This document shows positions 7,809 through 15,369 of a stretch of DNA of 63,293 bases, in pieces. The DNA comes from an uncultured Prevotellaceae bacterium (GTDB lineage: Bacteria; Bacteroidota; Bacteroidia; Bacteroidales; Bacteroidaceae). Position 1 is the stretch's first letter, and each line of letters begins with the position of its first letter. The notes beneath the pieces were generated by a model that was given only the letters and a program-made list of their open reading frames with translations, was not told the DNA's origin and searched no databases. The translations under genes were made by a program, and so were the position numbers. Location: positions 1 to 63,293 of the forward strand of contig CACYXD010000019.1 in NCBI GenBank assembly GCA_902778255.1, written 5' to 3'.

Positions 7809-9327
7809 AAAGCGTTCCGAGAGCTTTCTGCAGATCAACCTGACTGAGTTTAACAGCTATCTGTGCATCAATCAGTTGCGTCTCAGCCTGAAGCCATGCA
7901 GTCTGAGCCTCCATCACCACAGTAGGCGAAATGACGCCCTCCTTGAATCCGAGGTTAGCCGTACGCAGGTTCTCATTGGCACGCTCTATACCAGTCTGAG
8001 CCATTGCCAGTCGCTTGTTGGCTTCATCCACCTTATACGTGTTCTGGTTTACCTGCAGCTCTATTTTCTCGCGAGCCTCTTCCAGTTCCAGGTTGGCAAT
8101 GGCTGTAGCACCCTTAGAGGCACGTACCTTATAGGCCACATCGCCCCAGTTCCACAAAGGCACACGCACCAGCACACCCACATTCCAGAAACCTCCGAAC
8201 TTCTTCTCAAAGCCGTTCAGCACGTTGGGATTGCTCACGGCATAGCCACCCATCAGGGCTACTTGCGGCAAGTTGGCGGCCTTCAAGATGTTGGTAGTCT
8301 GCTTCGTCATATCCACGACGTTGTCCAGCATCTTCAGCTCAGGACGGTTGCCTACGGCCTGTTCCACATCCAACTGGGGCTGAAGTGTGACAACAGCCAG
8401 ATTCTCTACATCCTCGTCGGCCAGCGTAATCTGCTCATCCATCGGCAAGCCGATCATCTGACAGAGCAACATCTTCGACAGCACCAGTCCGTCGTCAACA
8501 CGCTGCAAGGTCATCTCGGCCTCGTTCACCTTCACGCTGACGCTCAGGCCTTCGCTACGAGTGGCAACGCCCTCTTTTATCATGAGCTGCACATCGTGGT
8601 CGAACTTCTTGATCAGTTCCAGATAGCTCTCTGCCAGGCGCTTCTTATGTTTCAGCGAAACCACCTGCCAGTAAGTCTGGTCTGTGGAGTAGATGGTAGC
8701 CTGACGACGTACATCGGCAGAATTGGAGGCAAACGCCTCGTTGAGGTCGGCCAACTTATTCAGGGCAACAATGCCGCCACCCATGAACACAGGCTGTGTG
8801 ACCAGCACAGAGCCAGCGAAGATATGACGGGTATCCGTACGGAAGGCATCCACTATTTTCTGTCCCTCGGAATCCAAAAGGCCAGCCATATTCGTGGATG
8901 TCTGCTGCATAGACTGCTGCATCTGTCCAGCCATCTGCTGGAAGTTCTCTGTTGGCACGCCCAACTGTCCCAGCATGGTGCCCATCTGTCCCATAAAGTT
9001 CTGCACGCCAGTACCCAGTCCCGATAGTGCAGGAGCGGCATTAGTGCCCAGGTTCGACAACCTGCTCTTCTGCTCGTTGTTCAGGATAGATATCTCCTCG
9101 CTGGTAAACTGATAGGAGCCTATCGCGCTGACGTGGGGCAGATACTTGGTGCGTGCCGACTTCCTGAGGTTGACGGCAATGTCCTGTTTCAGTTGCTGTA
9201 CGCCCATCTGCTTATTGTTTCTTAGCGCCATAGCCCTACAACTGTCAAGACTCAGTATTGTCTGCGCCTCTACAGTCTGAGAGCCAATAGCCAGAAGACA
9301 TAAGCCAAAAGCCAGAATTCTCTTCAT
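7804..9327 (-). CDS. TolC-family outer-membrane efflux protein
   Basis: Outer-membrane channel component of the tripartite exporter, 507 residues. A signal peptide (ILAFGLCLLAIGSQTVEAQ) precedes two OEP repeats. The first repeat carries an unusual Gly/Gln/Met-rich insertion of about 50 residues (about positions 95-150, e.g. NFMGQMGTMLGQLG) where TolC proteins normally have helix. The second repeat ends in the conserved region TAWLQAETQLIDAQIAVKLS. Its stop lies beside the heptamer array, and the gene follows the coiled-coil protein by 3 nt. Substrate not deducible. Confidence 0.9.
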   Translation of the reverse strand: MKRILAFGLCLLAIGSQTVEAQTILSLDSCRAMALRNNKQMGVQQLKQDIAVNLRKSARTKYLPHVSAIGSYQFTSEEISILNNEQKSRLSNLGTNAAPALSGLGTGVQNFMGQMGTMLGQLGVPTENFQQMAGQMQQSMQQTSTNMAGLLDSEGQKIVDAFRTDTRHIFAGSVLVTQPVFMGGGIVALNKLADLNEAFASNSADVRRQATIYSTDQTYWQVVSLKHKKRLAESYLELIKKFDHDVQLMIKEGVATRSEGLSVSVKVNEAEMTLQRVDDGLVLSKMLLCQMIGLPMDEQITLADEDVENLAVVTLQPQLDVEQAVGNRPELKMLDNVVDMTKQTTNILKAANLPQVALMGGYAVSNPNVLNGFEKKFGGFWNVGVLVRVPLWNWGDVAYKVRASKGATAIANLELEEAREKIELQVNQNTYKVDEANKRLAMAQTGIERANENLRTANLGFKEGVISPTVVMEAQTAWLQAETQLIDAQIAVKLSQVDLQKALGTLY

Positions 9328-9330
9328 ATG

Positions 9331-10200
9331 TTATTCAAAGGTAAATGTTTTCGTTCCAATCATATTGCCATCAGCAAAGATGCTGACGCGATACTGGCCG
9401 GCATCCAGGAATTCACCTACCTGCCAGTAAGTCTGCACGTTGATCTCCTCGCCAGTATATTCTATCACTTTCTTCATCGAATATTCCAACTGACGATTCT
9501 CATAGGGGAAGGAGCCCGCTGTCAACACCTGACCGGAAGGAGTTTGTATGCGTACAAAGATGGTGCGATTACCAGTCTGGGCAGTCACGTTACGGGCAAT
9601 ATTGAAGCCCACCTGAATGGTCTTACAGTCCTTCATCTTCTTAGCGGCCTTCTGACGCTTGTTGAGTGCCGTCATCGTGATGCCGGTAGCATCCAACTGG
9701 GCTGCTATTGCCACTTTCTCAGTCAGGTTCTGTTTCTCCATACGCAGATCCTCGTTGGCATGATGCTCCTGTGCCAGTTCTCCCTTCACACGTTCGTTCT
9801 CGGCCATCAGGCTCTGGTTCACCTGATTCAGCGAATCCACCTGACGGATATATGAGCGCAGCACCTCACGAACAGTGGCCAGTTCTTTCTTCAGTCGGGC
9901 TATCTCGCGGGCGTCTGCTGCCTTCACGTTTTTCAGTTCTTCCAACAACTGCTGTGTGCGCAATTGCTCTTGAGTCAGCTGGGCGATGATGGAATCGTTG
10001 TTTATCTGGGTTATCATCTCGCTGTACTGCAGGGTCAGACGCTCATAGTCGTTCTCCATCTCCTGCTTATCCAGCTCGGCCAGTTCCAACATCTCCATTT
10101 TTTCCTGTTCCAGATTTCTGTTATCCTGAAGCAGATATACCAAGATAGCAGCCATTGCTATCATAACCACCGCGAATGCTGCTATAAGTGCTTTTTTCAT
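9331..10200 (-). CDS. membrane-anchored coiled-coil protein, unknown function
   Basis: Not recognised as a named family. The 289-residue protein starts with an uncleaved-looking signal anchor (ALIAAFAVVMIAMAAILVYLL). A long coiled coil follows (about residues 28-165, rich in E, Q, L and K). The C-terminal domain of about 110 residues contains IQVGFNIARNVTAQTGNRT and ends in beta-rich sequence (RVSIFADGNMIGTKTFTFE). It is the first gene of the export operon, directly behind a -7 element and 3 nt before the TolC-like gene. The topology suggests a periplasmic spacer or scaffold. Confidence 0.75.
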   Translation of the reverse strand: MKKALIAAFAVVMIAMAAILVYLLQDNRNLEQEKMEMLELAELDKQEMENDYERLTLQYSEMITQINNDSIIAQLTQEQLRTQQLLEELKNVKAADAREIARLKKELATVREVLRSYIRQVDSLNQVNQSLMAENERVKGELAQEHHANEDLRMEKQNLTEKVAIAAQLDATGITMTALNKRQKAAKKMKDCKTIQVGFNIARNVTAQTGNRTIFVRIQTPSGQVLTAGSFPYENRQLEYSMKKVIEYTGEEINVQTYWQVGEFLDAGQYRVSIFADGNMIGTKTFTFE

Positions 10201-10228
10201 TTCTATACCTTATTATTAAAAACAGATG

Positions 10229-10236
10229 CAAAAGTA
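10229..10236 (-). promoter_or_regulatory. -7 promoter element of the export operon
   Basis: CAAAAGTA on the plus strand is TACTTTTG on the minus strand, matching TAnnTTTG. It lies 28 nt upstream of the coiled-coil gene and forms a divergent pair with the promoter at 10290. Confidence 0.75.
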
Positions 10237-10289
10237 CAAGTTTTCTACTAAATAGCCAAAGAATATTTGGTACTTTAAATAAATTTTAC

Positions 10290-10297
10290 TATCTTTG
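10290..10297 (+). promoter_or_regulatory. -7 promoter element of the DUF4492-cydAB operon
   Basis: TATCTTTG matches TAnnTTTG and lies 36 nt before the DUF4492 start codon. Confidence 0.75.
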
Positions 10298-10333
10298 TCG
10301 CACCAAAAAACAATCTATTTCCGATAACGGCCT

Positions 10334-10558
10334 ATGAAGAAGAACTTCCTATATCGGACAATTGACCTCTATTACGACGGCTTCCGCCACATGACGCTGG
10401 GGAAGACCCTCTGGGCTGTTATCATCATCAAACTCATCATTATCTTCGCTATCCTGAAGATATTCTTCTTTCCAAATTACATCAACGAGCACTCCGAGTC
10501 TGGCTACGAATCCGATTTCGTAGCCACCGAACTCATTGACAGGGCAAGTTCACCCTAG
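10334..10558 (+). CDS. DUF4492 small membrane protein associated with cytochrome bd
   Basis: A 74-residue protein with one membrane helix (LWAVIIIKLIIIFAILKIFFF) and a soluble tail. It matches the DUF4492 family, which in Bacteroidetes almost always precedes cydA. Small single-helix subunits such as CydX stabilise cytochrome bd in Proteobacteria. A similar job is plausible here, though this protein is longer and not visibly homologous to CydX. It begins with MKKNFLYRTIDLYYDGFRHM, conserved in the family. The cydA start is 63 nt downstream across a short-repeat tract. Confidence 0.85.
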   Translation: MKKNFLYRTIDLYYDGFRHMTLGKTLWAVIIIKLIIIFAILKIFFFPNYINEHSESGYESDFVATELIDRASSP

Positions 10559-10571
10559 TATGTCTTTCGTC

Positions 10572-10615
10572 TTTATCTTCTTAACTTCTTTAACTTCTAA
10601 ACTTCTTTAACTCCT
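10572..10615. repeat. short tandem repeats, unit TTAACTTC/TTTAACTTC
   Basis: Reads TTAACTTC, TTTAACTTC, TAAACTTC, TTTAACTCC in the gap between DUF4492 and cydA. It is nearly identical to 6694-6745 although the flanking genes are unrelated and lie on the opposite strand. Confidence 0.7.
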
Positions 10616-10621
10616 AATAAT

Positions 10622-12229
10622 ATGACAAACCTATTCTTAAACATCGATGCCGGTACCATTGACTGGTCGAGGGCGCAATTTGCACTCACGGCCATCTACC
10701 ACTGGCTCTTCGTACCGCTGACGCTCGGCTTGGCGGTCATCATGGGAATTGCCGAGACCATCTATTACAAGAAACGTACGGACTTCTGGAAGAAGACCGC
10801 CCAGTTCTGGCAGCGCCTTTTTGGTGTGAACTTCGCTATGGGCGTGGCTACGGGCATCATCCTTGAGTTCGAGTTTGGTACCAACTGGTCGAACTACTCC
10901 TGGTTCGTGGGCGATATTTTCGGCGCGCCTTTGGCTGTCGAGGGCATCGTGGCGTTCTTCATGGAGAGCACTTTCGTAGCCGTGATGTTCTTCGGATGGA
11001 AGAAGGTGTCGGCTGGTTTCCACCTCGCCTCCACCTGGCTCACGGGCTTGGGTGCTACCATCTCTGCCTGGTGGATTCTCGTGGCCAACGCGTGGATGCA
11101 GTATCCCGTGGGCTGCACGTTCAACCCCGACACTATGCGCAATGAGATGACCTCCTTTGCCGAGGTAGCCCTCTCGCCTTTCGCTGTGGAAAAATTCTTC
11201 CATACGGTTATCTCCTCATGGATTATCGGTGCGGTTTTCGTCATCGCCGTGAGTTGCTGGTATCTGATGAAAAAACGCCACATTTGCCTGGCTGTTCAGA
11301 GCATCAAGATTGCAGTTATCGTGGGACTCATTGCCGCCCTTGGCGCTGCAGCTACAGGCCATAAGAGCGGACAGACCATTGCTCAGGTTCAGCCCATGAA
11401 ACTGGCTGCTATGGAGGGACTTTATGATGGCGGCAACGGTATCGGACTGAAAATCGTGGAGGGTCTCGAGATGCCTTACGGCTTATCGATGATGGCCACC
11501 AACACCCCCGATGGCTATGTGCCTGGCATCAACGAGTTGCTCAACGGCTATACCAAACCCGATGGCACTCAAGAGCTCTCTGCCGACGAGAAGATTGCTC
11601 GTGGCAAACTGGCTATCCAGGCTCTTGCCGATTATCGCAAGGCGAAGGCTGAGGAAGCAGCGGGTACAGCGGAAGCAAACTCTACACTCTCAACTCTAAA
11701 CTCTACACTAGAAACCCTCAAGGAAAACATGCCCTATTTCGGCTATGGCTACGTAAAGGACAAAAAGGATCTGGTGCCCCCGATAGCTGTTAATTTCTGG
11801 GCGTTCCGCGCTATGGTGGGACTGGGCAGTCTCTTCATCCTGTTCTTTGGCGTGGTGCTGCTCATCGTCTTCGATATTCCTATGGTGTCGCTCTTGTTCC
11901 GCAGGCTCTTCTCGGCTTTTGGACTCATGGACGAGCGTGCTGCCGACCATACCACACCTGCCGATGCGATGCCTCGCTGGCTCTGCTGGGCTGCCATCCT
12001 GATGGTGCCTCTGGCCTATATCTGCTCTGAGAGTGGATGGTTGGTGGCAGAGTTTGGCCGCCAGCCCTGGACTATTCAGGACATGCTGCCAACATGGGCT
12101 TCCGTGAGCGACCTCAATGCAGGTAGCGTGGCACTCACCTTCTTCCTCTTCCTCATCCTCTTCACCACGATGCTGGCTGTGGAAATAAACATTCTGTTGA
12201 AACAAATTAAGAAAGGGCCAGAACTATGA
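10622..12229 (+). CDS. cydA: cytochrome bd ubiquinol oxidase subunit I
   Basis: Catalytic quinol oxidase subunit of the high-affinity terminal oxidase, 535 residues in the inner membrane. Candidate haem ligands are His in AIYHWLFVPLTLG, His in EKFFHTVISSW and Met in FWAFRAMVGLG. The quinol-site Lys and Glu are kept in MKLAAMEG, and GWLVAEFGRQPW is the family signature. About residues 350-367 contain the heptamer-encoded insert NSTLSTLNSTLE in the periplasmic Q-loop region, which lengthens the loop without breaking the frame. The gene overlaps cydB by 4 nt (ATGA). Confidence 0.97.
   Translation: MTNLFLNIDAGTIDWSRAQFALTAIYHWLFVPLTLGLAVIMGIAETIYYKKRTDFWKKTAQFWQRLFGVNFAMGVATGIILEFEFGTNWSNYSWFVGDIFGAPLAVEGIVAFFMESTFVAVMFFGWKKVSAGFHLASTWLTGLGATISAWWILVANAWMQYPVGCTFNPDTMRNEMTSFAEVALSPFAVEKFFHTVISSWIIGAVFVIAVSCWYLMKKRHICLAVQSIKIAVIVGLIAALGAAATGHKSGQTIAQVQPMKLAAMEGLYDGGNGIGLKIVEGLEMPYGLSMMATNTPDGYVPGINELLNGYTKPDGTQELSADEKIARGKLAIQALADYRKAKAEEAAGTAEANSTLSTLNSTLETLKENMPYFGYGYVKDKKDLVPPIAVNFWAFRAMVGLGSLFILFFGVVLLIVFDIPMVSLLFRRLFSAFGLMDERAADHTTPADAMPRWLCWAAILMVPLAYICSESGWLVAEFGRQPWTIQDMLPTWASVSDLNAGSVALTFFLFLILFTTMLAVEINILLKQIKKGPEL
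11679..11713 (+). repeat. heptamer micro-array inside cydA
   Basis: Five 7-bp units: ACTCTAC, ACTCTCA, ACTCTAA, ACTCTAC, ACTAGAA. They are translated in frame as a Ser/Thr/Leu/Asn stretch in the Q-loop. The composition and low complexity differ from the surrounding sequence. Confidence 0.75.
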
Positions 12230-13404
12230 CATACACATTCTTGCAACACTACTGGTGCTTCATCGTGTCACTACTGGGAGCACTCCTGGTATTCCTGCTC
12301 TTCGTTCAGGGAGCCAACTCCATGATTTTTTCATTAGGAAAGACCAATGAGGAGCGCCGTATGCTCATCAACTCTACAGGCCGTAAGTGGGAGTTTACGT
12401 TCACCACCCTGGTCACCTTTGGTGGTGCCTTCTTCGCCTCCTACCCCCTGTTCTATTCTACCAGCTTTGGCGGGGCCTACTGGCTGTGGATGCTCATCCT
12501 CTTCTCGTTCGTGCTACAGGCCGTGAGCTATGAGTTCCAAAACAAGATAGGCAATTTCCTCGGCCCCAAGACCTTCCAGTGTTTCCTCGTGTTCAACGGC
12601 ATCGTGGGCCCACTGCTTCTTGGCGGCGCAGTAGCCACGTTCTTCGAGGGTTCCAACTTCATCGTCGAGAAAGGGAATCTCGTTGATGTCGATTCAATGG
12701 TCAATGGCCAATGGTCAACGGTGGTTATCTCCCATTGGGCCAATGCCTCCCACGGTCTCGATGCCCTCTTGAATCCCTGGGTGCTCGTCTTCGGACTGGC
12801 CGTGCTCTTCCTGGCTCGCACGCTGGGCATCCTTTACATGATGAACAATATCAACGACGACGAGATTCGCACGCGCTCGCGCTACCAGTTGGCAGGCTCA
12901 GCCTTCGTCTTCGTGGTGCTCTTCGTGGCCTACCTAGTTCACCTCCTGCTGAAGGACGGCTATGCCTACGATGACAGCGGCACCATCTTCCTTGAGCCCA
13001 ACAAATACCTGCACAACATGCTGGATATGTGGTATCTCACCGTCGTGATGCTCCTTGGCGTAGTCCTCGTACTTTGGGGCATCGGAAAGGAAATAGTAAA
13101 TCGTCAATTGTCAAATTGTAAATACAATGGTATCTGGTTTGCCGGCATAGGCACCGTGCTCACCGTCACTCCCCTGCTGCTCATGTCTGCCTGGAACCAC
13201 ACGGCTTACTATCCCTCTACAGCCGACCTCCAGTCATCACTTACCATGGAGAATTCCTGCAGCAGCTATTTCACCCTCAACACCATGTTCTGGGTGTCGC
13301 TCCTCGTACCCTTCGTCCTTGCCTATATCATCTACGCCTGGCGCAAGATTGACAGCAAGAAGATAGACCGAGCCGAAATAGCGTCCGACGACCACGCCTA
13401 TTGA
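12226..13404 (+). CDS. cydB: cytochrome bd ubiquinol oxidase subunit II
   Basis: Structural membrane subunit paired with CydA, 392 residues with about nine hydrophobic helices. FVQGANSMIFSLGKTNEERR near the start and the terminal region LNTMFWVSLLVPFVLAYIIYAW fit the CydB family. Two heptamer arrays encode extra loop sequence: SMVNGQWSTV near residue 158, and IVNRQLSNCKYNG near residue 295. Translation is coupled to cydA through ATGA. A strong terminator follows 30 nt after the stop, closing the operon. Confidence 0.95.
   Translation: MTYTFLQHYWCFIVSLLGALLVFLLFVQGANSMIFSLGKTNEERRMLINSTGRKWEFTFTTLVTFGGAFFASYPLFYSTSFGGAYWLWMLILFSFVLQAVSYEFQNKIGNFLGPKTFQCFLVFNGIVGPLLLGGAVATFFEGSNFIVEKGNLVDVDSMVNGQWSTVVISHWANASHGLDALLNPWVLVFGLAVLFLARTLGILYMMNNINDDEIRTRSRYQLAGSAFVFVVLFVAYLVHLLLKDGYAYDDSGTIFLEPNKYLHNMLDMWYLTVVMLLGVVLVLWGIGKEIVNRQLSNCKYNGIWFAGIGTVLTVTPLLLMSAWNHTAYYPSTADLQSSLTMENSCSSYFTLNTMFWVSLLVPFVLAYIIYAWRKIDSKKIDRAEIASDDHAY
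12694..12721 (+). repeat. heptamer micro-array 1 inside cydB
   Basis: Four tandem 7-bp units TCAATGG, TCAATGG, CCAATGG, TCAACGG, in frame within a loop of CydB. Confidence 0.75.
13096..13123 (+). repeat. heptamer micro-array 2 inside cydB
   Basis: Four degenerate 7-bp units GTAAATC, GTCAATT, GTCAAAT, TGTAAAT. They are AT-rich in an otherwise GC-rich gene and encode a hydrophilic loop. Confidence 0.65.
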
Positions 13405-13433
13405 CAACAAAGGGTTTCCGAATGATTCACAAA

Positions 13434-13472
13434 AATAGTGAGCCGACCAAGTGGTTAGCTCACTATTTTTTT
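13434..13472 (+). terminator. intrinsic terminator after cydAB
   Basis: AATAGTGAGC (13434-13443) pairs with GCTCACTATT (13458-13467), with a further inner ACCA/TGGT pairing. It is followed by a run of T to 13472. The stem would also work in reverse for the convergent XRE gene. Confidence 0.9.
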
Positions 13473-13520
13473 ACATTACTATCAAGAACACACGGTGCCC
13501 GGCACCATGTGAGACACTTT

Positions 13521-13832
13521 TCACAACACCGTAAGTGAAACGCGTTTCCCTAATCCAGAGAATATACGGAACAGCGTGGAGAGTTGCACATCAGCATGAC
13601 CGTTTTCAATCTTTGAGATGTAGCTCTTCTTGGTACCAATCTTAGCAGCCAACTGCTCCTGAGTCAGTCCTGCCAAACGGCGCTGTTCTTTTAAGCACTC
13701 CGCCAAGCAGAATGATTCAGCTTCCGACTCAAAATTCTCACGAGCCTCAGTCCCACGCTCACCGTATTCGGCATCGAGCAGTTCATCGAAACTCGTACAC
13801 TCCACAATTGCTTCTTTCTTCTTTGCGTCCAT
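13521..13832 (-). CDS. XRE-family regulator, HigA-like orphan antitoxin
   Basis: A 103-residue protein with an acidic N-terminal half (FDELLDAEYGERGTEAREN) and a Cro/C1 helix-turn-helix from about residue 48 (LAGLTQEQLAAKIGTKKSYI, then SKIENG). This resembles antitoxins of RelE/HigB-type modules, but no toxin gene lies next to it. The ATG at 13832 is chosen because the upstream TTG overlaps the -7 element. Two 17-bp direct repeats upstream (13875 and 13907) are candidate operators for autoregulation. A solitary regulator is equally possible. Confidence 0.85.
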   Translation of the reverse strand: MDAKKKEAIVECTSFDELLDAEYGERGTEARENFESEAESFCLAECLKEQRRLAGLTQEQLAAKIGTKKSYISKIENGHADVQLSTLFRIFSGLGKRVSLTVL

Positions 13833-13852
13833 CGTCCATAACTTTAACGCCG

Positions 13853-13860
13853 CAAAGTTA
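13853..13860 (-). promoter_or_regulatory. -7 promoter element of the XRE gene
   Basis: CAAAGTTA on the plus strand is TAACTTTG on the minus strand; it lies 20 nt before the chosen ATG. Confidence 0.7.
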
Positions 13861-13874
13861 ATCAATTAATGAAC

Positions 13875-13923
13875 AAATACCAAATAATTACACTAATTTT
13901 TGTGATAAATACCATATAATGAC
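13875..13923. promoter_or_regulatory. candidate operator: two 17-bp direct repeats
   Basis: AAATACCAAATAATTAC (13875-13891) and AAATACCATATAATGAC (13907-13923) differ at two positions and are 32 bp apart. The first overlaps the expected -33 region of the XRE promoter. Binding by the XRE protein is inference. Confidence 0.5.
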
Positions 13924-13927
13924 AGTA

Positions 13928-13960
13928 ATCCCCGACATCGGCAAAGCAGACATCGGGGAT
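13928..13960. repeat. GC-rich inverted repeat in an AT-rich gap
   Basis: ATCCCCGA (13928-13935) and TCGGGGAT (13953-13960) form an 8-bp stem. GACATCGG also occurs twice as a direct repeat within it. No T-run follows on either strand, so it is not a classic terminator, though it lies between the end of the secreted-protein operon and the XRE gene. Confidence 0.5.
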
Positions 13961-14009
13961 AATAATGGAATATCACTATTTATAGCTTCTTACACTCGTT
14001 GTTTTCAAA

Positions 14010-14606
14010 TTATTGCATTATTCTAAGATTGTCAAAATCAATTGCTCCCTGTCTAGCATAGAATCCTATTCCAGATGTGCCTAATATAAATTTATCATAT
14101 GTCATTCTTCTCCTGTAAGCAAATACCTGAATACCATTAACTTTAAATATCAGTTCGTTAAGGTTATATTCTATCTCAAATTCAATTCCAACTTTACTCC
14201 CCTTTTTTATTTTAATTTCTCCTTCTCTATATCCCAATAATTGATTTTGCCTCGTTACTTCCAATTTTGCTTCCTCATCATTAATGTAAAAGAGCATATA
14301 ATTATAATCATCTTCATAATCAAGTATGATTCCAAAACGGTTATAATCAGATATTTTTTTTGCTAAAGCTTCCACTTTTAAATTAAAGGGCTTATTAATG
14401 TCAATTGGAGCATAGCAAATAGACCATACAGGCTTTGACTCACTTTCTAAGTGTAAAACGCCATCCTTTATTATTGCCTTGCCTTTTGATTCTGCTCTTT
14501 CAGACCATCCAAACTGATTAGATTCAAAATCATCTTCCAATACCTGCGAAAAAACGGTACCATTTAAAAATAAAACAGCAAACTGTATAATAAATAATTT
14601 CTTCAT
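14010..14606 (-). CDS. secreted LamG/concanavalin-like domain protein
   Basis: A 198-residue exported protein. A signal peptide (MKKLFIIQFAVLFLNGTVFSQ) precedes a beta-rich domain with DDFESNQFGWSERAE at the start and GTSGIGFYARQGAIDFDNLR at the end. This pattern is typical of DUF1080/LamG-like jelly-roll domains that bind carbohydrate or protein. No catalytic residues are recognisable. It follows the PEGA gene by 6 nt and is clearly more AT-rich than the flanking housekeeping genes, suggesting later acquisition. The call is by pattern only. Confidence 0.65.
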   Translation of the reverse strand: MKKLFIIQFAVLFLNGTVFSQVLEDDFESNQFGWSERAESKGKAIIKDGVLHLESESKPVWSICYAPIDINKPFNLKVEALAKKISDYNRFGIILDYEDDYNYMLFYINDEEAKLEVTRQNQLLGYREGEIKIKKGSKVGIEFEIEYNLNELIFKVNGIQVFAYRRRMTYDKFILGTSGIGFYARQGAIDFDNLRIMQ

Positions 14607-14612
14607 AACATA

Positions 14613-15329
14613 TTATTTTTTAGAAAGACGTGATTGAAACTCGCTAATCAATGGTTCAAATTTTTTTAGAACCCTAACAACTTCACGATATGAATTCTCA
14701 TTATCCATTCCAAATAATGGGGCTTGTTCAGATGATATCTTTATTTTGAAAGTTAACTCATCTTCTGATATACCAGATTGTTTCACAGTAACTCTTGTTC
14801 TTACAGCCTGACGAGATTCGCTGAACCTTTCATACTGCCATGGGGTTTGTATAAATCCAGATGTTATATCTGTTGTTTGCATTTCATCAAAATAGTTTAA
14901 AAGTATTTGATGTATCAATTTCCATGCCTTATCTGGTATAATCTTACCATCTTTATCCTTTGTATAATATTCAGATGAGACCGTAACAGTAAAAAATTTG
15001 TTCACTAATCCACTTGGGACTGATGCTTCCCAGAATTTGTCTAGACGCATAGTATATGCTATCGCATTACGCTTGTCTGATTTGTAGAATTTCGTTTCTT
15101 GAGTGATATATCCTTCTTTTTCTAATTTTATAGCAATAAAATCACTATTGTCTAATGTGACTTCTACAACTCCTGACCCAACATAGTTCCCGTCTACAGA
15201 TATTTGAGCATCAGATGGGACTACCGAAATCTTTAGAATTTTTTTCTTAGCCTCTACATTCAACGATGCAGATAAGAAAAGAACAATTGAAACAATAAAA
15301 AACTTACTAAATAAATCTTTCATAATCAT
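14613..15329 (-). CDS. secreted PEGA-domain protein
   Basis: A 238-residue exported protein. The signal peptide (FFIVSIVLFLSASLNVEA) is followed by a PEGA-type repeat at about residues 30-80 (ISVVPSDAQISVDGNYVGSG, later KLEKEGYITQE). The rest of about 150 residues has no match I recognise. PEGA domains are small surface or periplasmic modules. Either ATG at 15329 or 15323 can serve as start. AT-rich, and in operon with the LamG-like gene. The region upstream holds a terminator-like hairpin and a large inverted repeat. Confidence 0.7.
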   Translation of the reverse strand: MIMKDLFSKFFIVSIVLFLSASLNVEAKKKILKISVVPSDAQISVDGNYVGSGVVEVTLDNSDFIAIKLEKEGYITQETKFYKSDKRNAIAYTMRLDKFWEASVPSGLVNKFFTVTVSSEYYTKDKDGKIIPDKAWKLIHQILLNYFDEMQTTDITSGFIQTPWQYERFSESRQAVRTRVTVKQSGISEDELTFKIKISSEQAPLFGMDNENSYREVVRVLKKFEPLISEFQSRLSKK

Positions 15330-15369
15330 ATAGGTTTTAAGTTAAATAGTTAATAAATACACACAAAAA

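Noticed and set aside
8853-9112. Frames opposite the TolC-like gene
   Set aside because: They are antisense frames within a well-supported gene in the region of the Gln-rich insertion.
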